Shown: positions 45,590-57,108, counted from the first letter of the stretch. The stretch is 64,000 nt of DNA from Azorinus chamasolen (GCA_963576725.1 OY755252.1:41681552-41745551), one strand, 5' to 3'. The notes: generated by a model from the letters alone, not told the origin. Program-made: numbers and translations.

Positions 45590-46920
45590 ATACCGATGAC
45601 GCAATAAACTGTAGTACAACCATTTTTTCAATAATAACCAGAATTGCAATAAATTTATTGCGAATCTGGTTGGGATGTAAAATGGGTCCAAATTCGTATT
45701 GCAATTACTTGACAACCAGTTTTGCAACAAAAACGAGAATTGCAATAACATTTCTAGATTTAAGAATTAAGTTACCGTTGCATTTCGAGTAGTTGCTAAT
45801 ACATGTAATTGCAAACATCTTAATAGGACATACCTGGATGAAAACAAAGCCCAAATTGGCTTATCAGTAAATTAGAAAAACAATCATTTGTCAGTATTTT
45901 CTCTGCTTGAACACCGGCTGGATTGATAAATTAGTCGATGAAAGGATTGTTTGTTTCGAAGGTAGTTGCAAACATCTTTTTAAAGCTAATTCGGATAATC
46001 TGGAAGCCTGATAGGCTTATCAGCCATCTATGAAATTGTCCAAAAACTACCTGTTCTGAACTTATATATTCGAAATTTGACAGGAATGATAACAATGAAG
46101 ACGAATTTGCCATAGTCTGCTAGATCAGACACATTTTCAAGAATTGCAAAATATTTATTGCGAAACTGGTTTGGATATAAAAAGTGACAATAACTTTATT
46201 GCAATTATTTGACAACCAGTTTCGCAATAAAGCCCAGAATTGCAATAAACTTTTCGACATTGGAGAAGTGAGTTATTCGTGCTTTGGTGGCAGTTATAAA
46301 CAGATGGGAACATCTTAAATGGACACATCCAAATGCCAGAAAAGCCTAAATGGGCTTATCAGCGCATTACAAAACCAACCTTATATCGTCTGTTTCTGTT
46401 TGAACATTTGGAATTGACAACGTAGTCCCAACCACTTTTGCAATAAATTTAGTGCGAACAGGTTGGGATGTAAAAAGTGTCTAAATGCGTATTGCAATTA
46501 CCTGACGACCAGTTTTGCAATAAAAACCAGAATTGCAAGAAACTTTTCTGGATGAAAGAAATAAGTTACTGTTGCATTTCGGATGGTTGCTAATAGTCGC
46601 AAACATATTTACATGACATACCTCGATATAGATAAATCCCAAATGGGCTTATCAGTAAATTAAAAAAAAAAACAATTTATCAGTATTATCTGTTTGAACA
46701 CTGGCTGGGTTGATAGACTAGTCGATTATAGAATTGTTTGTTTCGAAGGTAGATGCAATCAACTTTTTAAAGCCATTTTGAATAATATAGAAGCCTAATA
46801 GGCTAATCAGCCATCGATGAAATTGCCCAAACACCACCTGTTCTGAACTTATATAATCGAAATTTGACAGGAATGATAACAATGAAGACGAATTTTATTG
46901 CGAAACTGGATTGGAGGTAA
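45590..46920. repeat. ~790-bp tandem duplication rich in ATTGCAAT motifs
   Basis: TTTGACAGGAATGATAACAA occurs near 46074 and 46864, and TTTGTTTCGAAGGTAG near 45948 and 46736, giving a period of about 790 bp. Within each unit GCGAAACTGG.TTGGATGTAAAA and TTGCAATTA.TTGACAACC recur at about half-period. No coding frame. Confidence 0.75.
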
Positions 46921-47034
46921 AAAGTGACAAGATTTATATTTGGAACAACCATTCAAGGGAAATATTCAACTGAACATATTCTGTAAAACTGGCTTCTTTA
47001 GCACAAGAATTAACAAGTTCCCGTTTATAAAAAA

Positions 47035-47350
47035 AGTAAAGTACCTATTTATAGTCTACCTTCAGTCCGAATGACAGCTCAGCCGACGGTACATTTACAC
47101 CCATGGCCATTCAGCCATTCGCCTACAATATTGAGAACTGCTAACATAATTATAGCGAATCATGCAACTGCAGTGCCGGATAGTGACCCTCACGGGTACC
47201 CATTTTAACCCCTTGGTTGAGAGGAGGAAACCTCGTGCGGGTGGGAGACACTGAAAGCCGTCTCTGAAATTTCAGGGAGGGACCTGGATTTGAACTCCGG
47301 ACCTCCGGATTGGTAGTGAAGCTCGTTACCACTAGAATATCGCAACACCA
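47035..47350 (-). mobile_element. tRNA-derived SINE (head 2 family)
   Basis: Reverse complement matches the 21139-21450 part of the composite SINE: GGTCCGGAG..., CACCCGCAC, TTAAAATGGGTACC, GCATGATTCGC, CAATATTGTAGGCG. It ends with an A/G-rich AAAAAAAGTAAAGTACC tract on the plus strand. The head is mutated (TTTGAACTCC in the B-box). Confidence 0.75.
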
Positions 47351-47399
47351 CAATGGGATCAGAATAGATATACCCGTTTTCCACCAAAGACACGTGTGT

Positions 47400-47482
47400 G
47401 TGGTATTGTGTGCGTGTGTGTTTGCGTACGTACGTACGTGCGTGCGTGCGTGTGTGCGTGCCTGCCTGCCTGCCTGTGTACG
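47400..47482. repeat. Microsatellite TGTG/TACG/TGCG/TGCC
   Basis: TACGTACGTACG, GCGTGCGTGCG and TGCCTGCCTGCC blocks. It abuts the Naiad 3' fragment. Confidence 0.9.
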
Positions 47483-47489
47483 TGTGTCA

Positions 47490-47560
47490 CTTATTTTCTA
47501 TCGACGTTTTGGTGGTGGTTGTGTGTGGCATTTCCTGTTTGACTTTACTAATTGTTTATT
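47490..47560 (+). mobile_element. Naiad 3'-terminal fragment beside a microsatellite
   Basis: CTATCGACGTTTTGGTGGTGG followed by GCATTTCCTGTTTGACTTTACTA-type sequence resembles the 3' end of copy 1 (7095-7155). It directly follows a TGCG/TACG/TGCC simple repeat, consistent with the microsatellite insertion bias reported for Naiads. Confidence 0.45.
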
Positions 47561-47740
47561 TAGATATATACTGAATCATTTTCTTGATTGATATTCATAG
47601 AATATTATTAGTCTTTAGGAATATGCTTAACCATTTGCTTGATTGATAGTCATAAACGGTTCCGCCGATGAGGATTATAAATTGGCAATCGGTCATCAGT
47701 TTCTCAAACGCTTTAAAGTCCCTGGACGTCCTGGGTCCAT

Positions 47741-47905
47741 GCTTATAAAGCTTTTAGTTGAGTCTGAGTTTCGTTCTCAGGCTTTTGATTGGTCAGATTT
47801 GAGTTCTCAAGCTTTTGATTGGTCAGATTTGAGCCAAAAGGCTCAAATCTGACCAATCAAAAACTTGAGAACGATCTCAGACTCAACTAAAAGCTTTATA
47901 AGCAG
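47741..47905. repeat. 165-bp palindrome
   Basis: GCTTATAAAGCTTTTAGTTG against CAACTAAAAGCTTTATAAGC; the TTTTGATTGGTCAGATTTGAG block is present twice on the left arm. Relatives at 54560-54690 and 12060-12130. Confidence 0.85.
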
Positions 47906-47954
47906 GGACCCTGATGTCGAAAAGTGACACAATGGTGTTTTTGATAGAGTGTCC

Positions 47955-48018
47955 ATCGGTGAAAACGAAAGTAGGTTTAAATATAGAGAGAAAACGAAAG
48001 TAGGTTTAAATATAGAGA
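47955..48018. repeat. 29-30 bp tandem duplication
   Basis: GAAAACGAAAGTAGGTTTAA followed by ATATAGAGA occurs twice in tandem. Confidence 0.85.
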
Positions 48019-49084
48019 CTGTGAGCATCTCTACCTTTTCTTTCCTCTTCGGCGACGATGTTTTTTAGAGACAGTACTCATCCCACTTCGGCTTCCAGGA
48101 GACACCTAAATGCATTGTTTGATTCAAAAGGCGCATATTTATAATGAATATTTATTAAGTCATACTTTTTGACCGCTGGAACAAAAAGTACAGCGCGATA
48201 TGTGTTAGAATTTTATGGCTGTTTCTCAACAGAAAACGATCAAATTAAAAGCAAGACTATTCAAATGGTATCTTGAAGGGTACATTCAGCATATAATTAT
48301 TTTTTTAATGCAAAGACGTTCGGGGACTTTAACGAATTAGATGTAAATAAAATGGCAAACAACGTTTAAGCAGACAGTAAAATGATCAAACAACTGTTTG
48401 GGTATACATACTCTGCAGGTACAGTAATCTTTATAGGACCTTTCTGCATTACTTTTGAACTGCATTAAGAAACTATCTACTTTTTAACACTCCTATATTC
48501 AATAAACGAATGGCCTCGTCAGACAGGTTCACCTATACATATAAATGGTCAACGTATTTAATTCACCCGTATGATACACATACAACGTAGAGATTTACAC
48601 ATTCCTTCATATTGAAGCTTTGCCGTTGGTCACTTTTGAAACCATTGTGATAAATAGAGCATTTGCTCAAATGGTTTCAAAATAAGCAATTCTTTTGTTT
48701 TTCCTTTTCTTATGTAAATGCTCCTTTACAGTACTTTTATTCATAGAGGCTGGATCTTAAAGTGGCCAAGAGGTATTGAGCATTTTCAGTCATTTCGCTA
48801 GTTACAGGTGGACGAAGCTCCTGGAGAGGTATTCATGTATATGCAATAAATTGCATTGTTTGATGCATAAAAGCACAACCGGGTAGAACCAGACCTACCG
48901 TAAGCCAACTGGAAGGCTTCCTCATATAGAGAAACAAGAAAAACAAAAACGGATTAACATAATCGGAGTTACCCCACGCACTCATATACATGAAATATAC
49001 ATGCTTTAATTTTCTTTACATTCACTTCTAAATATCAAACCCCCATTAATCGTTTCGATAATCACGCCAAGATGCAAATTATTA

Positions 49085-50050
49085 TACTATACAAGGTACT
49101 TAATCTTGTGAAAACCCCGACTCTTTCCGATGTCGTGATGAAACTGTTCCATTATCATGTATTTTCCAATCAGTTAGAAGGTCAGAAAGTCACATGACAT
49201 TTCCAGAGCCAGCAATTCTTGGCCAAACTACATGTACGTGCACAATCAAGAGAAGTAACACCAATTCTTTTAAACATTAATCCCATTAACATTTACCTCC
49301 CCTGCTTTTATAGGTCGTTAACCTTTTGGAATATTGACCTGGAAAAAATGTGGGCTATAATACTCGTAATGTCAATCAAAATATTTAAGTTTTCTATGGA
49401 TGAAAACCCCTTGTGTTTATTGACAGCTCATTCCGTCAGTTTACAAACAACATTTCTAATAATATTTGAAAAAAACTTGAATTGTGTGACCACGTTTGAA
49501 AGCCAATGTATTATTGTCTGTGGCATGTGAATAACAAGAGATTGGTGGAAAACATATTGTAACTATATTGAAAGTATTGTAATTCCAACTGCATTTAAAT
49601 AAGGAGGTCTTAGTGGAAAACTATTGTAACTGTATGGAAAATCTGGATTATACATACTGCATACGAATAACAAGAGCTCCCCGGAATTCTACTGTAACTA
49701 GATTGATTGCCTTTGCAAGGTCTTCTGCGTTGGAATATTGAGGTTTTTGTGGAAAACTACTGTAAGTGTTCTGAAAACCTGCACAACGCATACTGCGTTA
49801 TATTATCGATGCTTTAGTGGGAAACTGATGTAACTATGCTGAAAGCATGTGTAATGCCTACTGCGTCTGGATAAGGAATAGTTGGGGCTCAATGAAAAAA
49901 CAAAATACTGTTAGTATAATATAAGGGTCGATTTCGTGAAAGCAGTTTGAACAGTATACAGTATGAATTCGGACGAACCGTTATGCAAATACATGTACAT
50001 GTATACTCATTTAGATCCAAAGGATTTGCCATCAATATTGACTAATATGT
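49085..50050. repeat. Segmental duplication unit B, upstream block (partner 25190-26200)
   Basis: Distal 5' flank of the intact TRIM-like gene. The order of shared blocks is the same as in unit A. No gene inside. Confidence 0.75.
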
Positions 50051-50057
50051 CTAAATG

Positions 50058-50148
50058 AAAAAGTAGTAAAGTCAAGCAGGAAAAGCCACACACAAAACGC
50101 CACCATCACAAAAACAGCTACAGAAAGCATAGCAATTTATACTCATAT
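50058..50148 (-). mobile_element. Naiad 3'-end fragment
   Basis: Matches 7655-7742 closely (AAGTCAAGCAGGAAAAGCC, CACCATCAC, CAGAAAGCATAGCAATTTAT). It is absent from the paralogous unit A sequence. Confidence 0.6.
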
Positions 50149-50514
50149 TTAATGAAAATTAGCACACGGGATTGTAAACAGATTTGTCTGCACTGTTTCG
50201 TCATTTATTTAAAGTTATCAACATATTCTTATAAAACATAAAATTGAAATGTAAAAGAGTGAAGTCCACTGTGAGTGTCAAGCACATATCATTACCTATT
50301 TGTCTGTAAATATACTGTACTATCACGGCCATTCTTACTGACTTACTTATGGGTTATAATATTATCAGTTCCATTTCCAATTTCAAAGACATAAACATAC
50401 AATGTGTGGGTTTATCCTATTGAAATAATTATTTACCAAACCAGTCTTTAAAGTTTTGATGTATTGTTTGTAGACTAGCTTGTCAAACATTAAGTTATTA
50501 AGTACAGTAAAACC

Positions 50515-50708
50515 CCTCTAAACCGGACGTTAAATTTGGTATAAATATCGGTCTTGGAGACAGGTGGCAGCTTCATGCAGGGTGAAAGTCATGCAGAAAG
50601 CTCCTAGAGGAGCTTTCGGCATGAATTTTATCCTGCATGAAGCAGCCACCTGCCTAGAAGTATCTAAATTATTCTCTACTAGAATTCAGGTTTAGAGGGG
50701 TTTTACTG
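50515..50708. mobile_element. Tc1/mariner-like MITE, best copy, with empty site
   Basis: CAGTAAAACCCCTCTAAACC and its exact inverse bound 194 bp, flanked by TA. The paralogous unit A sequence (GTTATTGATAGTATAGTTTG near 29833-29852) is the empty site with one TA. The interior is a long hairpin around AGCTCCTAGAGGAGCT. Confidence 0.85.
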
Positions 50709-51079
50709 TATAGTTTTGGGTGTCTGTGTATTGTGTCTGGTATCTACGTTAACCCTTTCGGTGCCAAATTTCTATTTGTCGTCTGCAACCTAATACTGTT
50801 AAAACATTCAGTAAAGTAATGAAATGATATAAATAAATGCACAAGAATAAAGCACAGATATAGAAATAGAGTTTGAGAGCAAAAATGATGATTAGACACC
50901 GCCTTAAAAAGGTAGCGTCTGATCTGGGACTGCACTATTTGTCATGGTGCATTTTTGCGACAATGACGGTGTGCGACGGTATAAACTCTGACCCGTAACA
51001 CGTACATTCTCATTATACCTCTGATCGACATAGAAGCGATACGATTTGAAAGCAGAAGTGATTACATAACAGCTTAAAC

Positions 51080-52810
51080 ATGGCGACCGGAAAGTTAAGT
51101 GCATCTATAGTCACGGGATCGGACGAAATGTATGACTTATCTTGCCGACCGTGCAGCACCGAAAATCTTCACGTGGAAGCCATCGGCTACTGTGATGATT
51201 GCTGTGAGCCTTTATGTGATAATTGTTTCAAAGCTCATCGTAAGCTGGCTGCCACAAAACATCACACAATGTTAGACAAGTCGAGCATGTCGAAATCGAA
51301 ACTGGAAGCCATTATAAAAGATGTTCTGACGGAAACGTGCCCAAAACATAACGGAAAGGTTCTGGAAATTTTCTGCCATGACCATAACCAGGTATGTTGT
51401 AATGTATGTGTTACCATGAACCACAGCTCTTGTTCAAACAAGAGATATATACCAGCTGTATCTGCTGGCATTGCAAACAGTCAGGAGTACAGACGTCTTA
51501 AGATGGCTTTAGAAAAGCTGGTTACTTTGTTAACTGATCGTCAGAAGAAGGTCGACACCGACAGGAAGGACAACGAGAAACAGCATTCTAAAGCACTGGA
51601 AGATATAAACAACTTCAGAGAGACGATCAATACGTTTCTGGATAAACTTGAAGAAGACACCATTCGGAAAGTATCTACTCTTAATAAGGCTAACTCCGAG
51701 AAAATTACAACTGTGTCAGATAAATACAGCAAACTTCTGTCGGAAGTGAAAAACTTGAAATCAGACATAATGCGACAGGAAACTGAGGGAAAAAACAATC
51801 AACTATATGTAACAACCAAACTGTCTCAAGATCGTATTACTGCCATGAATAATAAAATAAACCAGCTTAGTATAGATAAGATAGCCATTTACTCATTTCA
51901 CCAAGACGACAAAATTCAGCAGATGAAGCGTACACTGTCCGCCACATGGTCACTGTCTTTGAAGCAGAATAACACCCCCGCTACGGCACGATACGTCCGG
52001 GAAGTCAACGTGAAGTCAGAGGACGATACAGAGAAGTGCTGTATCAAAGGCATAGCTGTACTGACCGGAGACCGAGTGGTTGTTACCGACTGTAAGAACC
52101 TGAACGTCAAACTGATCGACATGAAGACGAACAGACTTACATCAAGTCTAGCTTTGTCTGCAGAACCGTTCGATGTTACAAAAACAAAACCAAATCAACT
52201 GGCCGTGGCTTTAGCAATCGAGAAGAGACTAGAGATAATCACTGTGTCAGACGTCTTGACATCTAGTCACACTATATATACACCTGGTGCAGCTGTTGTC
52301 GGGCTTTGTTATGATGGGACAAATTTTATGACCGCATGTCAACATCCAATGAGTGTTAAAATCATCGATATGTCCGGTAGAACATTGAATACGTTCACCA
52401 CTGACAGCAATGGCAAGGACCTGTTCACTATGCCTTTGCGTATCGCAATAGGCCATGACAATGACATTATCTACATAACTGACAGGGAGGCTAACACGGT
52501 GACGAGTATGACTGCCGGCGGTCACGTCAACTCTGTGTACACACACGACATGTTGCAGCGTCCACTTGGAATAGCTGTAGACAAGGACGGTACTGTGTAC
52601 GTGTGTAGCAATGACACCCACACTGTCCACCAACTCTCCCCTACTGGAGACTACATTCGGACCTTACTAAAACAGGACCAGGAACTGGATTCTCCCTCAG
52701 CCATAGCTTACAGTAGCGAGGACGACATACTCTACATCAGTAGTAACAGCACTGCGCCTGAGAAGTGCAATGAGAAGCGTAACTACATCAGACTATATCA
52801 ATTGGAATAA
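51080..52810 (+). CDS. TRIM-like protein: two B-boxes, coiled coil, NHL-type beta-propeller; no RING (intact)
   Basis: An intact single-exon frame of 576 residues. Two zinc-binding B-boxes open the protein: B-box 1 uses C22, C25, C38, C41/C42, C46, C49, H53 and H61; B-box 2 uses C87, H90, C99, H102, C107, C110 and H115. A Lys/Glu-rich region with coiled-coil character follows (about residues 135-255). The C-terminal half (about 310-576) shows repeated GxxV-DxxNxxVKxID and AVDKDGTVYVCSN-like units typical of NHL/six-bladed propellers. No RING precedes the B-boxes, so ubiquitin-ligase activity is doubtful; proteins of this layout are expanded in bivalves and usually act as cytoplasmic sensors or adaptors (family knowledge). 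The start ATG is in good Kozak context (AAACATGGCGACC) and is conserved in the paralogue at 29963. The stop TAA lies inside an AATAAA hexamer. Exact function unknown. Confidence 0.9.
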   Translation: MATGKLSASIVTGSDEMYDLSCRPCSTENLHVEAIGYCDDCCEPLCDNCFKAHRKLAATKHHTMLDKSSMSKSKLEAIIKDVLTETCPKHNGKVLEIFCHDHNQVCCNVCVTMNHSSCSNKRYIPAVSAGIANSQEYRRLKMALEKLVTLLTDRQKKVDTDRKDNEKQHSKALEDINNFRETINTFLDKLEEDTIRKVSTLNKANSEKITTVSDKYSKLLSEVKNLKSDIMRQETEGKNNQLYVTTKLSQDRITAMNNKINQLSIDKIAIYSFHQDDKIQQMKRTLSATWSLSLKQNNTPATARYVREVNVKSEDDTEKCCIKGIAVLTGDRVVVTDCKNLNVKLIDMKTNRLTSSLALSAEPFDVTKTKPNQLAVALAIEKRLEIITVSDVLTSSHTIYTPGAAVVGLCYDGTNFMTACQHPMSVKIIDMSGRTLNTFTTDSNGKDLFTMPLRIAIGHDNDIIYITDREANTVTSMTAGGHVNSVYTHDMLQRPLGIAVDKDGTVYVCSNDTHTVHQLSPTGDYIRTLLKQDQELDSPSAIAYSSEDDILYISSNSTAPEKCNEKRNYIRLYQLE

Positions 52811-52877
52811 AGGGTATGAAGCTTCCATGTATTAGAAAAGTTAGAACATTAATATACAGGTTTTGTGTTATGGATCA

Positions 52878-53767
52878 GAGTTATTGTGACGCAATTACAT
52901 TTCTGTTAGACAATATATTTGTTCGTTTGGGTAATTCTGTATATCGGCAGGTCATTGGTATTCCCATGGGAACCAACTGTGCTCCTTTAATTGCAGACTT
53001 GTTTTTGTATCGTTATGAACGGGATTTTATGTTTAAGCTTAAAACCGATGCACAGGCGGATGTCATCAATGCTTTTAACAATGCAGCACGTTATTTGGAC
53101 GGCATATTTAATATTGATAACCCATACTTTGATTCCATGATAATCTCAATTTAACCCTAGAGAGCTCAAGCTTAATAAAGCAAATAGTTCTGACATATCT
53201 GCAGCCTTTTTAGATTTAAATTTATCTATAAACAATGGAACAATTTCTTCTGGAATTTATGACAAAAGGGGTGATTTTAATTTTAAAATAGTTAACTATC
53301 CTCATTTGGATGGGGATGTTCCCCGTACTACATGTTACGGTGTATATATTTCTCAGCTTATTCGTTTTGCTAGAGCTTGTTCTTCTGTTAATGATTTTAA
53401 CAATCGTAACCTTATTATCACTGAAAAACTACTAAAACAGGGCTACAGATATGACAAACTTCGTAAAACCTTTTCAAAATTTTACCACCGTAATGTTCTA
53501 CTCATCAGCAAAAACAATTGTAATTTATGTTCTTTTCTAAAGTTAGGTATTTCACATCCGGAGTTTTACGGTGATGTCATTTACAAACTTCGAAAAATTA
53601 TTGGACACACATATTTTAACACTTTGTTTGTCAAACGTATAAAACAATTCATTAAAAAGGGATATGACCCCTCTATATTGCAGCACACTACATGCTTGGT
53701 GATCGACCCCTTCACAGTTGGTCATTATGCTTTCCTCTTTGCTTGTGCGACGACGGAAAAGACTTAA
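52878..53767 (+). pseudogene. Naiad RT fragment, copy 5 (catalytic Asp lost, frameshifted)
   Basis: Encodes TFLLDNIFVR, then motif B (GIPMGTNCAPLIADLF), then RYLDGIFN: the second catalytic Asp of YLDD is Gly (about 53098-53106). A one-base insertion near 53153 shifts the frame in ISIYPREL. The downstream part (SGIYDKR, LDGDVPRTTCYGVYISQLI) is open to TAA at 53767. Non-functional. Confidence 0.85.
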
Positions 53768-54218
53768 TACTCTATAAAGATTCCCTCTTAAACACGTTTA
53801 CGGAGAGAGGAAAATAGATATTTGTATTTTGCCAGTTCTGTCGTACCCCAAATGACTTCTCCACAGCTGCTCTGACTTCTGAATAGTCATCGAGTACATG
53901 TCTACGATGTCAAGTTTTATCTATTTCAAGTTGTACATACTTAATATCCACTAGTATTTGTATCTTCTTGTGATTTATTTTTTATAAAATGTTGGTGTAG
54001 AAGTGTCTCATATAGTTTTCCCGTACTTTTAAATTATGACGTCATATGATGACGTCGCTTGTTTACCTCTAATGTTTATTTTAAAGTCATTTCGTTTTGA
54101 CAGACATCGTTATTCATGTTGTGAAGTTGTCCGGAGGGGGGATTTTATTTACAGTTTGACTTTGGTGAAAATAGGATAAGGACGAAGTTGGGTACCCATA
54201 AACCAGGTTTAAGTCCCC

Positions 54219-54240
54219 CAGTAGCTTATTTTAGTTACTG
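54219..54240 (+). promoter_or_regulatory. Conserved 3'UTR hairpin, Naiad copy 5
   Basis: Stem CAGTAGCT/AGTTACTG with loop TATTTT, same flanks as in copies 1 and 4. Several stem pairs differ from those copies yet remain complementary. Confidence 0.4.
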
Positions 54241-55364
54241 ACCGTTCCAAGGCGGTACTCTTGTTTTCAGCCTATGGTCAATTTTGTTATTTAATATGCT
54301 TAATGTTTAATGTTTTTCGTCTGGATATGCGTCCTGTTATGTTTTGTCTTGTGACCATACCGTTTCCAGTTTGATGGTGTTCGGTGCGGTGTCATTTCGT
54401 GTGTGGCTCTCCCTGTTTGACTATTTTTCCATACTGACACATTCTAAAACATTGAAACTGACAAACTCTTTCAACCATAAAGATGAATTGTTGATAACCT
54501 TTCCAAACAGTATGGAATAATATGTCGAATAACTAGGCATCTAATCTGGCTCCGAGGTTATATATATTATTTGCTTGTGTCTGAGGTCATTCTCAAGCTT
54601 TCGATTTGATAGATTCTGAGCATCTGAGAATCTGACCAATCAGATACTTGAGAATGATTTCAGACTCAGATTCGGAAGTTTTATAACTTAAACCCAGGCT
54701 GAACGGAAACATTTTGACATTGAGTCGAAAACACTTTAAAGGAATTTCAGAAAAATGTGCCGTTATGATTGAATGTTTATAGTAGAATGGTAGATCTACG
54801 TTTTGAAAGGTTTAAACTTAAGAATGAAGAGAAGACTGTGGTCGTCTTTTGACTAGATCCCTTATTGTTAGCCGGCATCCATTGTGGTGTTTTATTGTAT
54901 GTACATGTATACTTACCTGTCTTATAAAAAAGTCAGAAATAATTCTGAACCCGCGAAATAATGGAATTGATAAGGGTGTGATAAAAACAATTGAACTGTC
55001 TTAAGTGGCCATGAAACGAAGTCTAGTTGTGGGTATATAAGTCTGGTGCTAGCTTAATGCAGGTCAAAAGTAACTTCTTATAGGAGCTTTCTGTATTACT
55101 TTTGCCATGCATTAAGAACCCACTTGCATTTTAAGACTCGTATGTTCAGTGAATAGGCTAAACAATTCGCCTGCTAAGAGTAACCTGACAAAAAGCAGAG
55201 TAAATTGACATCTCATCAGGATGCAAACTGTTTAATATTTGATCAGTAATGAAACAGATCTGAGTTAATCAGACACCATTTTACACCGGTCTAAGTGTCA
55301 AACCGTCTGTACCCTGGTGAGACACCGAGTTACTGTAACGGTCATACAATCAAGTTAAAGGTAT

Positions 55365-55510
55365 CTGTACAGTGTGTTAGTTAAAGGTACCTGAAGGGTT
55401 GGTTAGTTAAAGGTACCTGAAGAGTGTGTTAGTTAAAGGTACCTGAAGGGTTTGTTAGTTAAAGGTATCTGAAGAGTTTGTTAGTTAAAGGTACCTGAAG
55501 CGTTTGCTGT
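55365..55510. repeat. 26-bp minisatellite (~6 units)
   Basis: Unit AAAGGTACCTGAAGGGTT plus TGTTAGTT. The paralogous stretch near 41400-41450 has only about two diverged units. Confidence 0.85.
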
Positions 55511-55641
55511 ATATAGATACAAGTGTGTATATCTGTGATATTTGTATCAATTGAATATTGTCTGTACAGTTAAAATACACTAACAGCCAATTTAGTAAAC
55601 CAAGATCAGTTGTTATCATCGGAAAATGTGCATCTGGCTAT

Positions 55642-56078
55642 ACAGTCAAATCCCTCTAGACCGGGATTGTTACCGGGATTTTAGTAGAGAACAATTTAGA
55701 TACTGTTAGGGCTACGACTGGTTAACCCTTTCGCTGCCAAATTATGTCGTCTGCTAACTTTGTCGTCTGCTACAAATTTTCATTTTTTTGATTTTCTTCA
55801 TATTTGTTTCAAAACATAGTAACAGCAACAAACAGTTTGGATCCTGATGAGACGCCGAGTTACTCGGCGTCTCATCTGGATCCAAACGGTTTGCATAGGT
55901 AATCACAGATCCGGTATTGGCAGCGAAAGGGTTAATGCAGCGTGAAAGTCAAGAGAATGGTCCTAGAGGAACTGATTGTATGACTTTCACCCTGCATTAA
56001 GCATTCACATGTTTCCAAGACTGATATGTATACTAAACTCGATGTCCACTTGAGAGGTGTCTTACTATATATGCTTTA
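55642..56078. mobile_element. Tc1-like MITE carrying a second nested TTAA MITE
   Basis: Left CAAATCCCTCTAGACCGGGA, right ACTTGAGAGGTGTCTTACT. The host is split at the TTAA of its ...TTAATGCAGCG core by 55726-55931. Confidence 0.65.
55726..55931. mobile_element. TTAA-flanked MITE with perfect central hairpin
   Basis: TTAA at 55722-55725 and 55932-55935; ends CCCTTTCGCTGCCAA and TTGGCAGCGAAAGGG are perfect inverse. The centre (about 55830-55895) is a hairpin, GGATCCTGATGAGACGCCG against CGGCGTCTCATCTGGATCC. A half copy lies at about 50750-50940. Confidence 0.8.
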
Positions 56079-56715
56079 TTTCTGTTGAAACAATAAAAGC
56101 ATAGATATTGAAGAAAAATGTGAAATTCATAAGATTCTCTGATTATTTAATTCTTATATATGTTTAGATATGTTATTTTTTCGCAACCTCGTGACATAGA
56201 ATTGTGCATATAAAAATGGTTCCAAGAGGCCAAATAAAATTTGATTTCCATCAAAACAAACCCGGAGTGAAAAAAAAAGCATTATTATTATTAATCATTG
56301 AAAGACCTGATTATCGAGTGAGTTAACAGTACCCGCTTGAGATCCAAGTACGCCGCAAGAAATTGGTTCCATGCCTATAGAAAGCACGCGATGATGGTAA
56401 AAATGCGCGTCTGTCGTTTGACAAACTCTACATAGGCTCAAAAGTATATTCTTGTGACAACCTTCCACTTGGCCATGTGCGTAAAATACAAGTAGGAGCT
56501 TCTGCATTACTTTCGCCTTGCACTAAGCAGCCACCTGCTTATAAAGAAAATTGCCTTTATGCATTAAGTGGTCGCATTAGAGGGGTTCTACTGTATGCCA
56601 TGGTAATGAATAGTGTGGGTGGGTTTTTATAAATGATTAATATAATTTTGACTCCACTCTAACGAATAAGTAATTTTTTACAAGTTATGTTCAATTATAT
56701 TACCAGAGAGTAAAA

Positions 56716-57014
56716 CCTAGTTATAGTCTACTTTCAGTCCAAAGGACCGCTCATCCGCCTGTTCTTTTCCTCCTCTGGTCATTGAGTCATCCGCCTACAA
56801 TATTGAGCACTGCTAACATGAGGCGCAATCATGCAACAGCAGTACCAGCTAGTGAACCTCACAGGTACCCATTTTAACACCTTGGTGGAGAGGAAGTGCG
56901 GGTGGGAGACATTGAAAAGCGTCTCTGAAATGTCTTAGAGGAACAGGGATTTGAACCCCCGGACCTCCGGATTGGTAGTCAAGCGCGTTACCACTAGACC
57001 AATGCACACCATGA
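56716..57014 (-). mobile_element. tRNA-derived SINE (head 2 family)
   Basis: Same family, with B-box GGATTTGAACCCC on the plus strand. Flanks AGAGTAAA and AGTGTAAA form an 8-bp TSD with one mismatch, and the paralogous flanks at ~600 and ~44815 are uninterrupted. Confidence 0.75.
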
Positions 57015-57108
57015 AAGTGTAAACATCCTGGTACCTGGCTTCGCCCTCCATTTCAACGAGTCATGTTTGTATGTTTGCAAAAAGTATCACTACATTACGT
57101 ATAGTGTA

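Larger units (their letters stand above)
52878..54440 (+). mobile_element. Naiad copy 5, in the 3' flank of the intact TRIM-like gene
   Basis: 5'-truncated within RT. The paralogous flank at 34470-34530 (TTTTGTGTTATGGATC followed by ATTCTAAAAC and AAACTCTTTCAA) is continuous, whereas here these blocks are separated by the element. The 3'UTR carries the conserved CCAAGGCGGTACTCT block (about 54240-54262). Divergent from the 19-33 kb family and closer in age to copy 1. Confidence 0.8.

Noticed and set aside
55830..55895. CTGATGAG inside a palindrome as a hammerhead ribozyme core
   Set aside because: The required GAAA and cleavage-site elements are missing; the motif is part of a perfect MITE hairpin. 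Naiads are also reported to lack hammerheads.
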